Shown here in pieces: positions 1 to 12,212 of a DNA stretch of 64,000 bases. A program made the position numbers and the translations under genes. Within the stretch, counting starts at the first letter, position 1. Every line of letters begins with the position of its first letter. Source of the DNA: Musa acuminata AAA Group. Lineage: Eukaryota; Streptophyta; Magnoliopsida; Zingiberales; Musaceae. The notes beneath the pieces are model-generated. The model saw nothing but the letters and a program-made list of their open reading frames with translations. It did no database searches and had not been told where the DNA came from. Location: assembly GCF_036884655.1 (NCBI RefSeq), contig NC_088345.1, positions 26,267,501 to 26,331,500 of the forward strand, written 5' to 3'.

Positions 1-132
1 GCAGGTTGCTTAGATCCATTTATGGACTAAAGCAAGCTTCCCGAAGTTGGAACATAAGATTTGATGAGGCAATCAGATCTTATGACTTTGTTAAGAACGA
101 AGATAAGTCTTGTGTGTATAGGAAGGTAAGTG
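1..132 (+). pseudogene. Ty1/copia family A (copy A2), reverse transcriptase fragment
   Basis: This stretch is nearly identical to 57617-57749 of the more complete copia element A1. It encodes the end of the RT thumb/palm region, reading LLRSIYGLKQASRSWN-like residues. The window starts inside the element, so its 5' half is not visible. The reading frame resumes at 1636 after an inserted solo LTR. It belongs to the same decayed copy as 1636-2647 and the 3' LTR at 2648. Confidence 0.88.
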
Positions 133-137
133 GGAGC

Positions 138-1630
138 TGCTAGTCATAGGTGACAAGCAAGTCAATCACGTGAGTGATGGCACGTGTGACTTGATATAGA
201 ATCTTTTTGCTTCTTATATTTTGGTGTATATCACTTTATAACTATTGCATAAATACATATATATATTGTGATGTCCTTGGATTTGTGCAATAGGAATCGG
301 ATCGTGATGAGATCACGATAATGAGATCGATTCACCTTTAAACACATATCTTAAATAATCTCGGTCATAGGTTACTCGAGAGGGACATCGTGATAACCGG
401 ATAGACTGATGTGCTGTATACCCATCCATATGATGGATGCAGCTGGTCTCATAGCTGCTCGTGTAGGGACACTAGGGATACAGTACAGGTGCTCATTGGA
501 GAATGAATTCACTGATTGATCCGCTTACGGAATGCTGGATGGTTGATGATGCCTTATTGTCAGACAGCGATTCCGTAGTCCTAGTGGTGTATCTGGTCCT
601 TAGACTTGAGACACCAAGGATGTCCTGTATAAGTGCTCCACTCTTTGATACCAGACTTATAGGTTTGGCTATCCCCAGATCTAGTACAGCTAGTCATTGG
701 GAGTGATAGTCGACCTTACGAGGGCTATTGAGTGTCGATAGAGGATCATCCACTCTCGACATCATGAGAGGAATATCCCATGTGTTCTTGCTCAGACAAA
801 TCCCTGGCCAGGGTCATTCAGGTTGAGAGAGAAAGAGTTCTCCGGGAGAATCCGATTAGAGCGAGACTTGAGTAGAAACCGTATGGGTCTGATAGCACCA
901 TGCTCGATATACGGTCTCTGGGATATTAGATGAATGAGGGACTATAGGTACATGGTAACTGAGGACAGACATGTCCAATGGATTGGATTCCCCTGTATCG
1001 TTTGGGGACTACGACGTAGTGGCCTAGTACGTCCATAGTCGATGAGTCGAGTGAATTATTACAGAGATAATAATTCACTGAGTTAGAAGGAGTTCTGATA
1101 GGTATGACTCACGGCCAGCTCGATATTGGGCCTAGAGGGTCACATACATATGGTAGGCATTGCGATGAGTAGAGGTTCGGATATGAGATATCCGACGGAG
1201 CCCTTATCTTATTGGATGCAGATCCAATACCCACTAGGGAAGGACCCATTAGGGTTTGACACGGGATCTCTATAAATAGGAGGGATTCACAGCCTCATAG
1301 GCTAGAGTCTTTGCTTGCCCTTCCTATTCTCCTCTCCCTCTCCACCTCAGAGTAGGCCTGGAGTCTTGAGGAGCGTCGTCGCAACCCTGCTGTGTGGATC
1401 ACCGCTAGAGAGGAGGACGATTGACCTCCTTCACCCTCTCCTAAGGATCTGTAAGGAAACAGGGATATACGATCTCCCTAGGTAACACAATCTCTATACG
1501 CAGTTTTGTGTTTTGCGGATTTTTGCGCACCAATCTTCGCACGACGACGAACATCTTTTTGGGAATCGGGGATTTTTGTTTTCTTGTTCTTCCGCTGCGC
1601 ATATGATGTCGCCCCCATGATTTCCCAACA
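138..1630 (+). mobile_element. Solo LTR of copia family A, inserted in a copy of its own family
   Basis: The segment starts TGCTAGTC and ends CCCAACA, exactly like the two LTRs of A1 (51580-53077 and 58698-60195), and is 1493 bp against their 1498 bp. It is flanked by a perfect 5-bp duplication GGAGC at 133-137 and 1631-1635. Removing it rejoins the RT reading frame of the host copy. No internal region is attached, so it is a solo LTR, normally a product of LTR-LTR recombination. A TATAAATA box lies at 1271-1278. The 67-aa ORF at 503-706 recurs in every LTR of this family and is judged non-coding. Confidence 0.93.
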
Positions 1631-1635
1631 GGAGC

Positions 1636-2647
1636 GCTATTACCTTTTTTGTGTTATATGTGGATGACATCCTGATCATTAGGAATGATATAGGAATGTT
1701 ATCCACAATAAAGACTTAGTTATCTAGACATTTCTCCATGAAGGACTTAGGGGAAGCATCCTATATGTTGGGGATTTGGATCTATAGTGATAGATCCAAG
1801 AGGATGTTTGTCTTGTCCCAGTCATGGTATATAGAAACCATTGTCAAAAGATTTGGCATAGAAAATTCGAATATATGTCTCATACCGATGAGACATGGAA
1901 TATTGCTTTCTAGGAGTATGTCCCCAAAGACTCCTAAAGAAAGGGCAAACATGGATAGGATACCCTATGCTTCAGTGATAGGGTCTATCATGTATGTCAT
2001 GCTATGTACCAGGCTTGATATAGTGCATGCTTTGAGTGTCACGAGTATGTATCAGGCAGATCCAGGCTTGAAACACTGGAAAGTAGTAAAGTGTATCCTT
2101 AAGTTACTTGAGAAGAACTAAGAATCTTTTATTAGTATGTGGAGGTAGTAGCCTTAAGGTTGAAGACTACACAAACTCAAGTTTTTAGTCTAATGTCGAT
2201 GATAGCAAGTCGAATTTGGGATATGTGTATACCTTGAATGGAGTAGTGTGTTGGAAGAGTTCCAAGCAAGATACTACTGCTGACTCGACCACAGAGGCGG
2301 AGCACATTACTGCAGTAGAGGTAGCAAAAGAGGAAATCTAGATGAAGAAGTTCACCACAGATCTGTGAGTCATACTAGGCAACAAAGAGTCGATTCTCTT
2401 ATATTACAATAAATACAGGGCGATTACTAAAAAAAAAGAACCCGGGTCTCATCAGAAGTGTTCTAAGGAGGTTCCAGCTTATTAGAGAGATCATGACATG
2501 AGGAGATATAGTAGTGGAAAGAGTTCCATCCGAAGATAACATTATAGATCCACTAACAAAGCTGTTGTCTAAAATTGTCTTTGAGCATCACAAGGGTCTG
2601 ATGGGGATCAGACACATAGGTGATTGGCTTTAAGTCAAGTGGGAGAT
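1636..2647 (+). pseudogene. Ty1/copia family A (copy A2), RT and RNase H remnant
   Basis: Continues the RT fragment at 1-132. It shows a YVDDI-type catalytic motif near 1655, the KDLGEASYMLGI segment at 1738, and the RNase H region with DTTADSTTEAE near 2270. It still has the segment ENSNICLIPMRHGI... that A1 has lost. In-frame stops and frameshifts are frequent, so it is dead. Around 2450 it carries the same small deletion after the GSHQK motif that is seen in A1 near 58506. The purine tract GTCAAGTGGGAGA directly before 2648 is the PPT. Confidence 0.88.
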
Positions 2648-3065
2648 TGCTAGTCATAGGTGCCCAACAAGCCAATCACGTGAGTGATGGTATGTGTGAC
2701 TTGACATGCAGTTGTTTTGCTTATTATATTTTGGCATTTATCACTTTATATTGATTATTGCATATATACATGTATATATTGTGATGTTCTTAGATCTATG
2801 CAAAAGGAATCGGATCATGATGAGATCATGATAATGAGACCGATTCGTCTTTAAACACAGATCCCAAATAATCCCGATCATAGGTTACTCAAGAGAGACA
2901 TCGAGATAACCGAACAAACTGGTGTGCTATATACACACCTATATGATGGATGTAGTTGGTCTCATAGCTACTCATGTAGGGATACTAGGGATATAGTATA
3001 AGTGCTCATTGGAGAATGAGTTTACTGATTGATCCGCTTACGGAATGCTAGATGGATGATGATAC
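2648..3065 (+). mobile_element. Copy A2, 3' LTR, left part
   Basis: It begins TGCTAGTCATAGG directly after the A2 PPT and aligns with the first part of the A1 LTR. It stops at 3065 where element B1 is inserted, and the same LTR resumes at 11012. Many substitutions relative to A1 show that it is older. Confidence 0.9.
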
Positions 3066-4379
3066 TGTTGAATCTCATATTTTAATGATGAAGTCAATTG
3101 TAAATTATTTGATCTAATCTATATGTTGAGAAAAGTGTGCAGGATTAACTATGATAGCAGTAAGACATAAAGTAAGTGTTTTGCTGGAGTCAAGATTGAG
3201 ATCTCATTGGGAGTTCGAGAGTTTGTTGGAAGTTAGGACATTCGTCAGAAGTTCTGGTGGAACCAATTGAGAAGTCTAGGAGCTTGCCAAAGAAGCTCAT
3301 CGTAATTTGCCAAGAAGATCGTCATAAAGTCCTAGAGCTTGCCGGGAGTCCACCAGAGCATTATCGAGAGTTCGTCGGATGTTCACCGGAAATACGCTGG
3401 AAGCTCACTAGAAGAGGAATTGACGCACCGAAATAATAAGTGCAGTAAACATGTCTTAATTGTCATAGTTAGAGTATAAATTAAGTTAGGATTGGGAGGT
3501 TATCCCACTAACTTAATTAGGGGCCAATTGGACCCGTAATAGGGCTGAATTGGGTCGAATTGAGCACCCAATTCAGCACTTGAATTCTTGGTCGACGGTG
3601 GCACCGCTTGGAAAGCAGTGCCCTAGGAAATCTGGGTGGTGGTACCGCCAGTAGTTATTGTTGTCAATATTAGTACCGTCCCTATCAGGTAGTGGTACCA
3701 CTAGAGCTCGGTCTTCGAGCTCTGTCAGGCAGTGGTACCGCCCAGACTGAGCGATAGTACCACCCAATAATAGCGATGGTAACGCCAGGACCCTGAAAAT
3801 ATGGGATTAGACACTTTTTGGGTCCATTTTTGAAGCCATTGAGGCCTATAAAATTCCACCATTTTCTACATGAAAGGGCACGAAAGCATTGAGATAATCT
3901 TGATTTATTGGAGTGTAAAAGTGTTGTAAACAAGTGCTAGAGTTCTCCTCCTCCCTTTCAAAGTTTTGAGATCATTCAAGAGAGGTGTAAGACTTATAAG
4001 GGTTCTCTACTAAATCCATGGAAAGGAGAAAACACAGTAAAAGAGGTGGTTGGTCTTCACCTATTGAAGGAAGGCCTTTAGTGGACGCCAGATACCTCGT
4101 CGGAGGAGGAATCCGAAAGTGGATGTAGGCCACGTTGACCAACCACTCTAAATCATGGTTTGCTTTTCATTTGAGCAATTTATATTACTGCAAATATCCT
4201 TAATCATTTCTTGCACTTTTATGAAAGTTTTCAAGTTCATAATCCCTCTAAAAAGGATTGAATCGAAATCATTTTCGTCCGAATCAGTTTTAATCGAAAC
4301 GAGTATTTTTCTGAAATCACAAAAGTTTTCCATTGCACTAATTCACCCCCCCCTCTTAGTGTCGCTCTTGATCCTAACA
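3066..4379 (+). repeat. B1 5' LTR
   Basis: Begins TGTTGAATCTC and ends GATCCTAACA. It contains the GC-richer block of repeated GGTGGTACCGCC-like motifs (about 3590-3790), a TATAAAAT box at 3847-3854 and the C-run plus CTCTTAGTG tail shared by all B and C LTRs. It is 1314 bp, against 1340 bp for the 3' LTR, and much shorter than the 2.4-kb B2 LTR because it lacks the 18-bp array. Confidence 0.92.
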
Positions 4380-4380
4380 A

Positions 4381-4393
4381 TTGATATCAGAGC
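4381..4393 (+). promoter_or_regulatory. B1 primer binding site
   Basis: TTGATATCAGAGC lies one base after the 5' LTR and differs by one base from the TGGTATCAGAGC site of B2, C1 and A1. This is the usual plant LTR element site complementary to the 3' end of initiator Met tRNA. Confidence 0.85.
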
Positions 4394-4429
4394 AAGGTTC
4401 ACTCTCGTTTGGTTTCAAACCTAAGAGAT

Positions 4430-6016
4430 ATGGCATTTGCTAGTAACCTAGAGGGTCATTCAATTACACGTCCGCCCATATTCAATGGGACATATTACAC
4501 ATATTGGAAGACTAGAATGAGGATCTTCCTAATTTCAATGGATTTCAAATTATGAAATATTATAGAAAATGACTTTCAAAAGTCTTCTCTTTTAATGAAC
4601 AATTGGAATGAATTGGAGAAGAAGACTTTTACTTTAAACGCAAAGGCTATAAATATCTTATTTTGTATATTAGATAAAAACGAGTTTAATCGAGTATCGA
4701 TTTGTGAAACAGCTTTTGACATTTGGCACACACTCGAAGTGACTCATGAAGGCACTAGAAGAGTGAAGGAGTCAAAAATTAATCTTTTAGTGCGTTCTTA
4801 TGAGTTGTTTCGAATGAAATCGAGTGAGACCATTGGAGATATGTACACCCAATTTTCGGATGTCGTCAATGGTCTAAAAGGACTTGGTAAAGGTTTCTCG
4901 GATTTTGAATTGGCTAATAAGATTTTAAAATCCCTTCTAAAAAGTTAGGATACTAAACTAATAGCCATTCAAGAGGCCAAAAATCTAAATAATTTTCCTC
5001 TTGAATAACTAATTGGATCAATAATGACCTATGAAATGACATGTAAAACTCATGAAGAGCTTGAGGACACCCTTCCAAAGAACAGGAAGAACATAGCACT
5101 AAGAACACAAGAAGATCACTTGAAAGAAAACTCAAGTGATGAGGACTTTGATGATGACTTGGCACTCTTAACAAAGAAGTTCAAAAGATTCATAAAAAGA
5201 AATAAATTTAAAAATGATACCAAAAATAAATTTAAACCTAAGAAAGAACAAGTGATATATTATGAATGCAAGAAGTCGGGACACTTCAAGAGTGAATATC
5301 CCCAAGCAAAGATGAGGTAACCAAAGAAGAATGCTCTCAAAGCTACATAGGACGACTCAAGTGCATCCAAAGAAGAGGAGCCTACCATCACCGAGCAAGT
5401 TGCTCACTATGCACTAATTGCCATTGAAAATGAGGTAACAAGTTCATTTGACACAAATTTATCCTTTGATAAACTATTAAATGCTTTTAATTATCTATTT
5501 GATGAATGCAAATTAATTAGTAAAAAATATAAATTATTAAAAAAGGAGCATGCTTCTCTTGTTAGTGATTTCGATAGATTAAAAGTTGAGCACAATGATA
5601 GTTTAGCTCTATGTACAAAATGTGATAAACTAGAAATACTTCAAAAAGAAAACTTGCTACTAAAAGAAACCTTAAAAAAATTTGAGGTTGATAGCAAGTC
5701 TTTGAACATGATCCTTGCCAACAAATGTCATATTCATAGAAAAAGCAGAATTAGATTTGTGAGTAGCTCTTAATAAAATCCGACCACCTTTGTTAAAGAC
5801 CCTACTTTGTATGTTTCATCACGAAACAAATGTAACTTTTGTTACAAATTTAGGCATATAGCTTATCATTGTCCATTCAAGAAATATAGGCCATATAAAT
5901 TAATTTGGGTTCCTAAAAGAACCTCAAATGACTCAATACAACATGATAAACTATATAGATCGATTTTTGAAGTACCCAAGATCAAATGAGTACCTAAAAA
6001 TCATCTCTTTTTATAG
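4430..6016 (+). pseudogene. B1 gag (Sirevirus-like), with several in-frame stops
   Basis: The start reads MAFASNLEGHSITRPP, the typical N-terminus of Sirevirus-type gag. The 529-codon length including the stop matches the intact 527-aa gag of B2, so there is no net frameshift, but several in-frame stops interrupt it (for example after MDFKL and after SLLKS). A UBN2-type capsid region spans roughly residues 10-200. The first zinc knuckle near 5270-5310 is damaged (YECKKSGHFKSEYP, last Cys lost) and the second, near 5830-5870, is also degraded. Gag would form the cytoplasmic particle that packages element RNA. Confidence 0.9.
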
Positions 6017-7156
6017 AAAAATATATCATCATAAGCTAGGAGCAAGAGATGATACTTTCATTTTGGATGCTCAAGGCTTATGACCAAAGATCCAAAATAA
6101 CCCATAAAGCTCTCTAGCCAAAATAATTAAAAGGGGATCATAATAATTAAAATTGTTAGTTACAAAATGATACTTATAAGATCATGATGCAATAATTATT
6201 TAAAATCTTATGTGATAAACACTTGATCTTGATCTCTCAAACCTAAAAATTCTTATGCACAAGTTCCCTTTCTAACTTCTTCCAGAGCTCTAAATTTCTA
6301 GGATACATTCCCTCCCAAAAAAATTTTCGGATCAAATTCTATCTAATAAGATCATGAATTTGTTAAATTTTTATTTTCGAACTTTCTTGATCACTCACCT
6401 GAATCATAATCTTATAGTGTGCGCAATGAGCCATATGCATTTTTCCATACGAGTTTTTACAATGTTTGCGTACAAATGATGAATCATGAACTTATGGTAG
6501 GCATTTTACAATACGAGTTCAATATAACATTTGAGTATGGTGTGCATTTTATATGATGAATTATGAACGTAGAGTCTTGAATACGAATTTTCTTTTCTCA
6601 TGATACGATTTTTACATGATAAGGTTGTGTGGTTCATAGCAATAAAAATCTTTCATGATAAGGTTGTGTGATTACATACAAGCAGTATTCACTACATGAT
6701 AAGGTTGATGTCACCCCCCTTCCCACACACAACTATGTGAGCAGTGCTCACTGCCTATAGGCGATGGCACTACCTAGTTGACGATAGCACCACCCAATAG
6801 GCGGTAGCACCACCAGTTGTCACAAGTGGCAGGCAATAGCACCACCCAACTGGCGGTGGCACCGCTAGTTGTCACGGGTGGTAGGCGATAGCAACCTGCC
6901 CCTTATAAACCCCAAGTTAGGGCCGATGGTAGAACCGACCCCAACTCATTTTGCACTCCTCCAAACAGCTCCAAACCCATTGCTCTCCCTCTAGCAACCC
7001 AAAAATCTCCACTTCCCACTAGATCAAGGATCAATCTCTGACATTCTTTTAAAGATCACTAGAAAGGAGAACTACTAAGGTAATCTCCACACCAAATTGA
7101 TTCTCCTTTGTATTACTTGTTCTTGCTCCTTATTTGCCTTCATTATTGTAGTCTTA
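6017..7156 (+). other. B1 spacer between gag and ORF2, with an ORF2 leader
   Basis: 6017-6700 is AT-rich with no recognisable gene. About 6740-6900 holds repeated GGCGGTAGCACCACC-like motifs resembling the GC block of the LTR. A TATAAAC-like box follows at 6903-6909 and then a pyrimidine-rich leader. A possible small intron runs from GT at 7080 to AG at 7151, six bases before the ORF2 ATG. No pol coding is present although this is where it would be expected. Confidence 0.65.
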
Positions 7157-8266
7157 ATGGGTTCTAGAAGATCCTCTAAGGACAAAGGGAAGAGGAGATT
7201 AGATGAAAATTATGACTCCCTACTTTTCGATTCTAATCAACATGCCTTAAAATTTCCATCAATAGAGTTTAGACATGTTCATAAGGGTAAATTTATTGAT
7301 TTAGATGAATTAATTGATTTGGAACCTATTCAATGGTTTGCTAATCTAGATATTCTCTCAATTCTTCAAATGAGTGAACCTATTTACCCTAGATTTGTTA
7401 GGCTATTTTATAACAATTTACATATATATGAATAAGAAAGGGTAACTACCTATCTATTAAGACATCATATACTCATTACGGATAAATCAATTTGCAACAT
7501 CATAGAAATTCTGGTAAAAGAAAGAGGATGTTATTTTAGAGGATAATGGGATGATGAAATAGTTGGGACTACTTACATTAATGCCTTAGGAATAATTTTT
7601 GGTAATCCTAACTTAACCATTCTTTCAAAAAGCTACGAATACTTACTACCTTTAAGTACCAAAATACTTCATCACATCTTGATAAGTATCATTCTCCCAA
7701 ACCAATATCATTATGATGAAGTAAGCCAAATGGAATTAGGTACAATGTATTGGATTATGAAGGGACATAACAATTATTTTGGTTACCTAATCCAACAAAA
7801 CATGATTAAACTATCAAAAAGGGACATGATGCTTCCCTATGGTGGCTTAATCACAAGACTACTCCATGCTTATGATATTACTATTCTACTCGATGAAGAA
7901 ATTATAAAACTAGATAGATTTAATATCATAAATAAAAACCTACTTCGATGGTTGAGATGTACATTTAGAAATAGTATATGGATTAGACTGCCTAGAAGGA
8001 CTGATCCCCTTCAACTTGAACCAGAACCTGAAACACCAATTTTTAAGGGTAATCAATCTCCTCCAACTGGTCCCTTTGAGGAATCACCCCTAGTAGGGCA
8101 AGTACCTCCCTCATCCATCGACGACATAGGGACTCAGATGGATCATTTTGAACAACGACAAGATCGACTTGAACAACGCCAAGATCAAATCTTAACTGAG
8201 TTGCATCAAATTCATCAACAGTTTAATACTTTGTTTAGACATTTGAACTTTCCACGACTTGAATAA
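7157..8266 (+). pseudogene. B1 ORF2, plant transposon-associated protein with coiled-coil tail
   Basis: The frame starts MGSRRSSKDKGKRRL and runs to the stop at 8266 with only two in-frame stops (7433-7435 and 7544-7546) and no frameshift over 369 codons. It aligns end to end with the intact 371-aa ORF2 of B2. It has the motif EPIYPRFVRLFYNN, the segment ILHHILISIILPNQYHYDEV, a Pro/Glu-rich linker (EPEPETP) and a C-terminal heptad-like region rich in EQRQDR repeats. From memory it resembles the family called putative plant transposon protein, found beside plant LTR elements. Biochemical role unknown. Good conservation in an old copy suggests past selection on the protein. Confidence 0.85.
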
Positions 8267-9671
8267 GCTATGTATGCATTTAAGGAGAAGTGGACACAAT
8301 TCCTCTTTGTTATGTTGTAATCATATGTTGTTTACCTTAATGTTATAAACTTAAAATGCTACTTACTTTGATGATCGCAATGCTGTGCTTTGATACCTAA
8401 AATGCTACTTACTTTGATAGTAAAATTATACGCTAACTACTTTGATGGTTAAATTCTAAGCTTACTTTAATGAATATATCACTCTAAGAGTTAGACTTGA
8501 TATATCTTTTGAATGGATCAATTCCTTGATACATTTAACTATTGGTATCTATGACTTTATGTATTATGATCATTTGTGGAGTTGGAATGTTAATTTGTCC
8601 AAATGCATTAATTTGATATATATCTTTTCTGGACTATCTTTCACTTAATGTATTTCTTGAATAAAGCTTTCATAAGTCTATGCCATATCAAGTTTATTTC
8701 ATATCCTTGCTTCATCACTTAATGATTTTTGATACATGGAATTAATTGACAAATGCATCTCTCACGAGTTTATCTCTTATGAATTTTTAATGAGATATGG
8801 GTTTGATGTGATCATTCATGGAATTTCTTTTATCCTTCATATGATAATTTTTCATATGAATTCTTTCTTAATGAAAGAAGAATTTTTATTTTTTTTATGA
8901 GATAAGCACTTGCAAGAATGAGGAGTTGATTTCACATGAATATATTGATCCTTATGAAAATTAAAGTATGATTTAATGAAACTCTGTTATCATTTTTGAC
9001 TTGATTCAAATCATTTCACAAAGTTGGTTCTTAATAGATTTCCTCCTTACTTTCCTTCTTCATGCAAAGTTTTGATGATAAAAAAGGGGGAGAAGTTGAT
9101 GGAAGCTATCTCTTTAATATTTATAACTTTTAATGTGAGAATTTTTGAATGATACCATGTCATGAATGCTTGAAATATAATTGGTATACAAATTGAAATG
9201 TGGCATAAATTTTTACCACACTTGCATTGTTGAATCGTTCTCCATTTTGTTGATGAATTGATAAATTAATGAATTGATGACAAATATATGCAATGTATTT
9301 TATCATATATACTTGAAATGTTTACTTGATAAATTTTTTCATTATGATAAGATATCTAAAGCTTAACTTGCTATTTTACAATTGATATCTTACCATAGAA
9401 TGATGAATTGCTATCTTTGTCATCTTTCATATTTGAAATATCATACTTGAAAATGGATGTCATACCTTGACATCATTTTGAAAACGTTAGATCATGATCG
9501 GAATCATGATGTGTATATTGATAAGTTTAAATGAACTTAACTTATCAATTTGTTTCTTGAATTCAAAGGCCTTGAATTCAAGAATGTCTTTTCTCAAGTA
9601 TGGCATATATATAGGGGGAGTTAAGGTTAACTCCGTCATCAATTGATTGTCATCATAAAAAAGGGGGAGAT
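8267..9671 (+). other. B1 3' non-coding region with hairpin and PPTs
   Basis: AT-rich, no ORF. A secondary purine tract AAAAAAGGGGGAGAAG lies at 9080-9094. A perfect hairpin with stems GGAGTTAA and TTAACTCC is at 9617-9634. The true PPT AAAAAAGGGGGAGAT is at 9657-9671, directly before the 3' LTR. Similar elements occur in B2, C1 and C2. Confidence 0.8.
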
Positions 9672-11011
9672 TATTGAATCTCAGATTTTGATGATGAAAT
9701 CAATTATAAATTATTTGATCTAATCTATATGTTGAGAAAAGTGTGCAGGATTAACTACAATAGCAGTAAGACATAAAGCAGATGTTGTGCTAGAGTCAAG
9801 ATTGAGATCTCATTGGGAGTTCGAGAGTTCATCGGAAGTCCGGACATTCGTCGGAAGTTCTGCCGGAACTAATCGAGAAGTCCAAGAGCTTGCCAAAGAA
9901 GCTCGTCAGAACTTACCAAGAAGATCGTCGTAAAGTCCAGGAGCTTGTTAGGGGTCCGCCCGAGCATTGCCGAGAGTTCGTCAGATGTTCGTTGGAAGTA
10001 CGCCGGAAGCTCGCTGGAAGAGCAATTGACGCACCGAAACAAGAAGTGCAATAAACATGTCTTAATTATCATAATTAAAGCATAAATTAAGTTAAGATTG
10101 GAAGGTAATCCCACTAACTTAATTATGGGCTAATTGGGCCCTTAACAAGGTTGAATTGGGCTAAATTAAGAACCCAATTCAGCCCCTGAATTCTTGGCCG
10201 ACAGTGGCACCGCTTGGAAAGCAGTGCCCCAGGAAATCTGGGTAGTGATACCGCCCAAACTAGGTGGTGGTGCCACCAGCAGTTATTGCTGCCAGTAGTG
10301 GTACCGCTCTTGTCACGCGGTGGTATCGCTAGAACTCGGTCTTCGAGCTCTGTCAGGCTATGGCACCGCCTAGATTGAGCGGTAGTACCACCCAATGTCA
10401 GGTGTCAGGTGGTGGTACCGCCAGGACTCCAGAAATTCGGGATTAGACACTTTCTAACTCTATTTTCAAAGTCATCGGGGCCTATAAAAACCCTACCCTT
10501 TTTTTGCATGAAAGGGCACAAAAGCATTGAGATAATCTTGAGTTGTTGGGGGCCTATAAAAACAAGTGCTAGAGTTCTCCTCCTCCCTTTCAAAGTTTCG
10601 AGATCATTCAAGAAAGGTGTGAGACTTGTAAGGGTTCTCTCCTAAACTCGTGAAAAGGAGAAAGCGCTGTAAAAGAGGTGGTTGGGCTTCACCTATTAAA
10701 GGAAGGCCTTTAGTGGACACTAGAGACCTCGTCGGAGGAGGAATCCGAAAGTGGATGTAGGTCACGTTAACCGAACCACTCTAAATCCTGGTTTGCTTTC
10801 TATTTGAGTAATTTACATTACTACAAATCTCCTTAATCCTCTCTTGCACTTTTACGAAAGCTTTCAAGTTCATAATCTCTTCAAAACGGATTGAATCAAA
10901 ACTATTTTCGTCCAAATCAGTTTTAATCGAAACGAGCATATTTCTGAAATCGTAAAAGTTTTTCGTTGATCTAATTCACCCCCTCTCTTAGTGTCACTCT
11001 TGATCCTAACA
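9672..11011 (+). repeat. B1 3' LTR
   Basis: Begins TATTGAATCTC (first G mutated to A) after the PPT and ends GATCCTAACA. It has the same order of blocks as the 5' LTR, including a TATAAAAA box at 10483-10490. It shows many substitutions and small indels against 3066-4379, so the insertion is old. Confidence 0.92.
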
Positions 11012-12212
11012 AATATCTTATTATTAGACAGCGATTCCGTAGTCCCAATGGTGTATCTAGTCCTTAAACTTGAGACACCAAGGATATCCTGTATGAGTGC
11101 TCGATTCTTTAATACTAGACTTATAGGTTTGGATGTCCTAGATCTAGTACAGCCGGTCATCGAGAGTAGTAGACAACCTTACGAGGGCAATTGAGTGTCG
11201 ATAGAGGATCATCCACTCTCGGTGTTATGAGAGGAATATCCTATCTGTTCTTGCTCAGACAAATCCTTGGCTAGGGTTATTCGGATTGAGAGAGAAAGAG
11301 TTCTCCAAGAGAATCCGATTAAAGCAAGAATTGAGTAGAAACCATATGGGTTTAACAACACAATGGCCAATATACGTTCTCTAGGATATTAGATGGATAA
11401 GGGACTATAGGTACATGATAACTCAAGACAAATAGGACCAATGGATTAGATTCCCCTGTATCGTTTGGGGACTACGGCGTAGTGGCCTAGTACGTCCCTA
11501 GTCGATGAGTTGAGTGAATTATTATGAAGATAATAATTCACTGAGTTAGAAGGAGTTCTGACAGGTATAACTCACGGCCAACTCGATATTGGGCCTAGAA
11601 GGTCATACACATATGGTAGGCATTGCGATGAGTAGAGGTTTAGATATGAGATATCCGCCAAAACTCTTATCTTATTGGATATCCAATAAGCCCATGAATT
11701 ATTGGATCCCTTGGACGAGCTCGTTTAATAAAAGCCAATGAGAGATTATTGGATGGAGATCCACTAATATAAGAGGCTTGGATAATTGGATAAAGATCCA
11801 ATACCCAGTAGGGGATGATCCATTAGCATTAAGATTGATAGGAGACCTCTATAAATAGGAGAGATTCAATGGTTTATAGAGCTTTTGCTTGCCTATCTTA
11901 TTCTCCTCCCCCTCTCCACCTTAGAGCAGGCCTGGAGTTTGGAGAAGCATCGTCGCAGGCCTGTTGTGTGGATCACCGCCAAAGATGAGGACGCTTGACC
12001 TCCTTCACCCTTTCCTAGAGATCTGCAAGAATTCAGGGATATACGAACTCTTTAAGTAACACAATCTTTACTATACACAGTTTTCTATTTCGTAGATTTT
12101 ACGCACCAATATTCGCACGATGACGAACATCTCTTTGGGAATATGAGATTTTATTTTTATTTTTATTTTTCCACTACATATGTGATGTCATCCCCCCAAA
12201 GATTTTTCAATA
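11012..12212 (+). mobile_element. Copy A2, 3' LTR, right part
   Basis: Resumes the A-family LTR at the point where 3065 breaks off and ends TTTTTCAATA, the mutated form of the CCCAACA terminus. It contains about 110 bp (around 11690-11797) absent from the younger A LTRs, where short repeats of TTATTGGAT flank the missing piece. Right end of the A2 copia element. Confidence 0.88.

Larger units (their letters stand above)
3066..11011 (+). mobile_element. B1: pol-less LTR retrotransposon with gag and ORF2 (old copy)
   Basis: A complete but decayed LTR element of 7946 bp: 5' LTR, PBS, gag (4430-6016), spacer, ORF2 (7157-8266), non-coding 3' region, PPT and 3' LTR. It sits inside the A2 LTR. The flanks GATAC (3061-3065) and AATAT (11012-11016) are consistent with a degraded 5-bp duplication of GATAT. 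No protease, integrase, RT or RNase H motif is present between gag and the 3' LTR. Gag is of the Sirevirus-like UBN2/zinc-knuckle type. The architecture matches the younger copy B2 at 34626-44126, so lack of pol is a family property and not a private deletion. Confidence 0.9.

Noticed and set aside
503..706. A 67-71 aa ORF conserved in all family A LTRs
   Set aside because: It is conserved only because the LTRs are homologous; it has no known motif and starts far from the transcription start.
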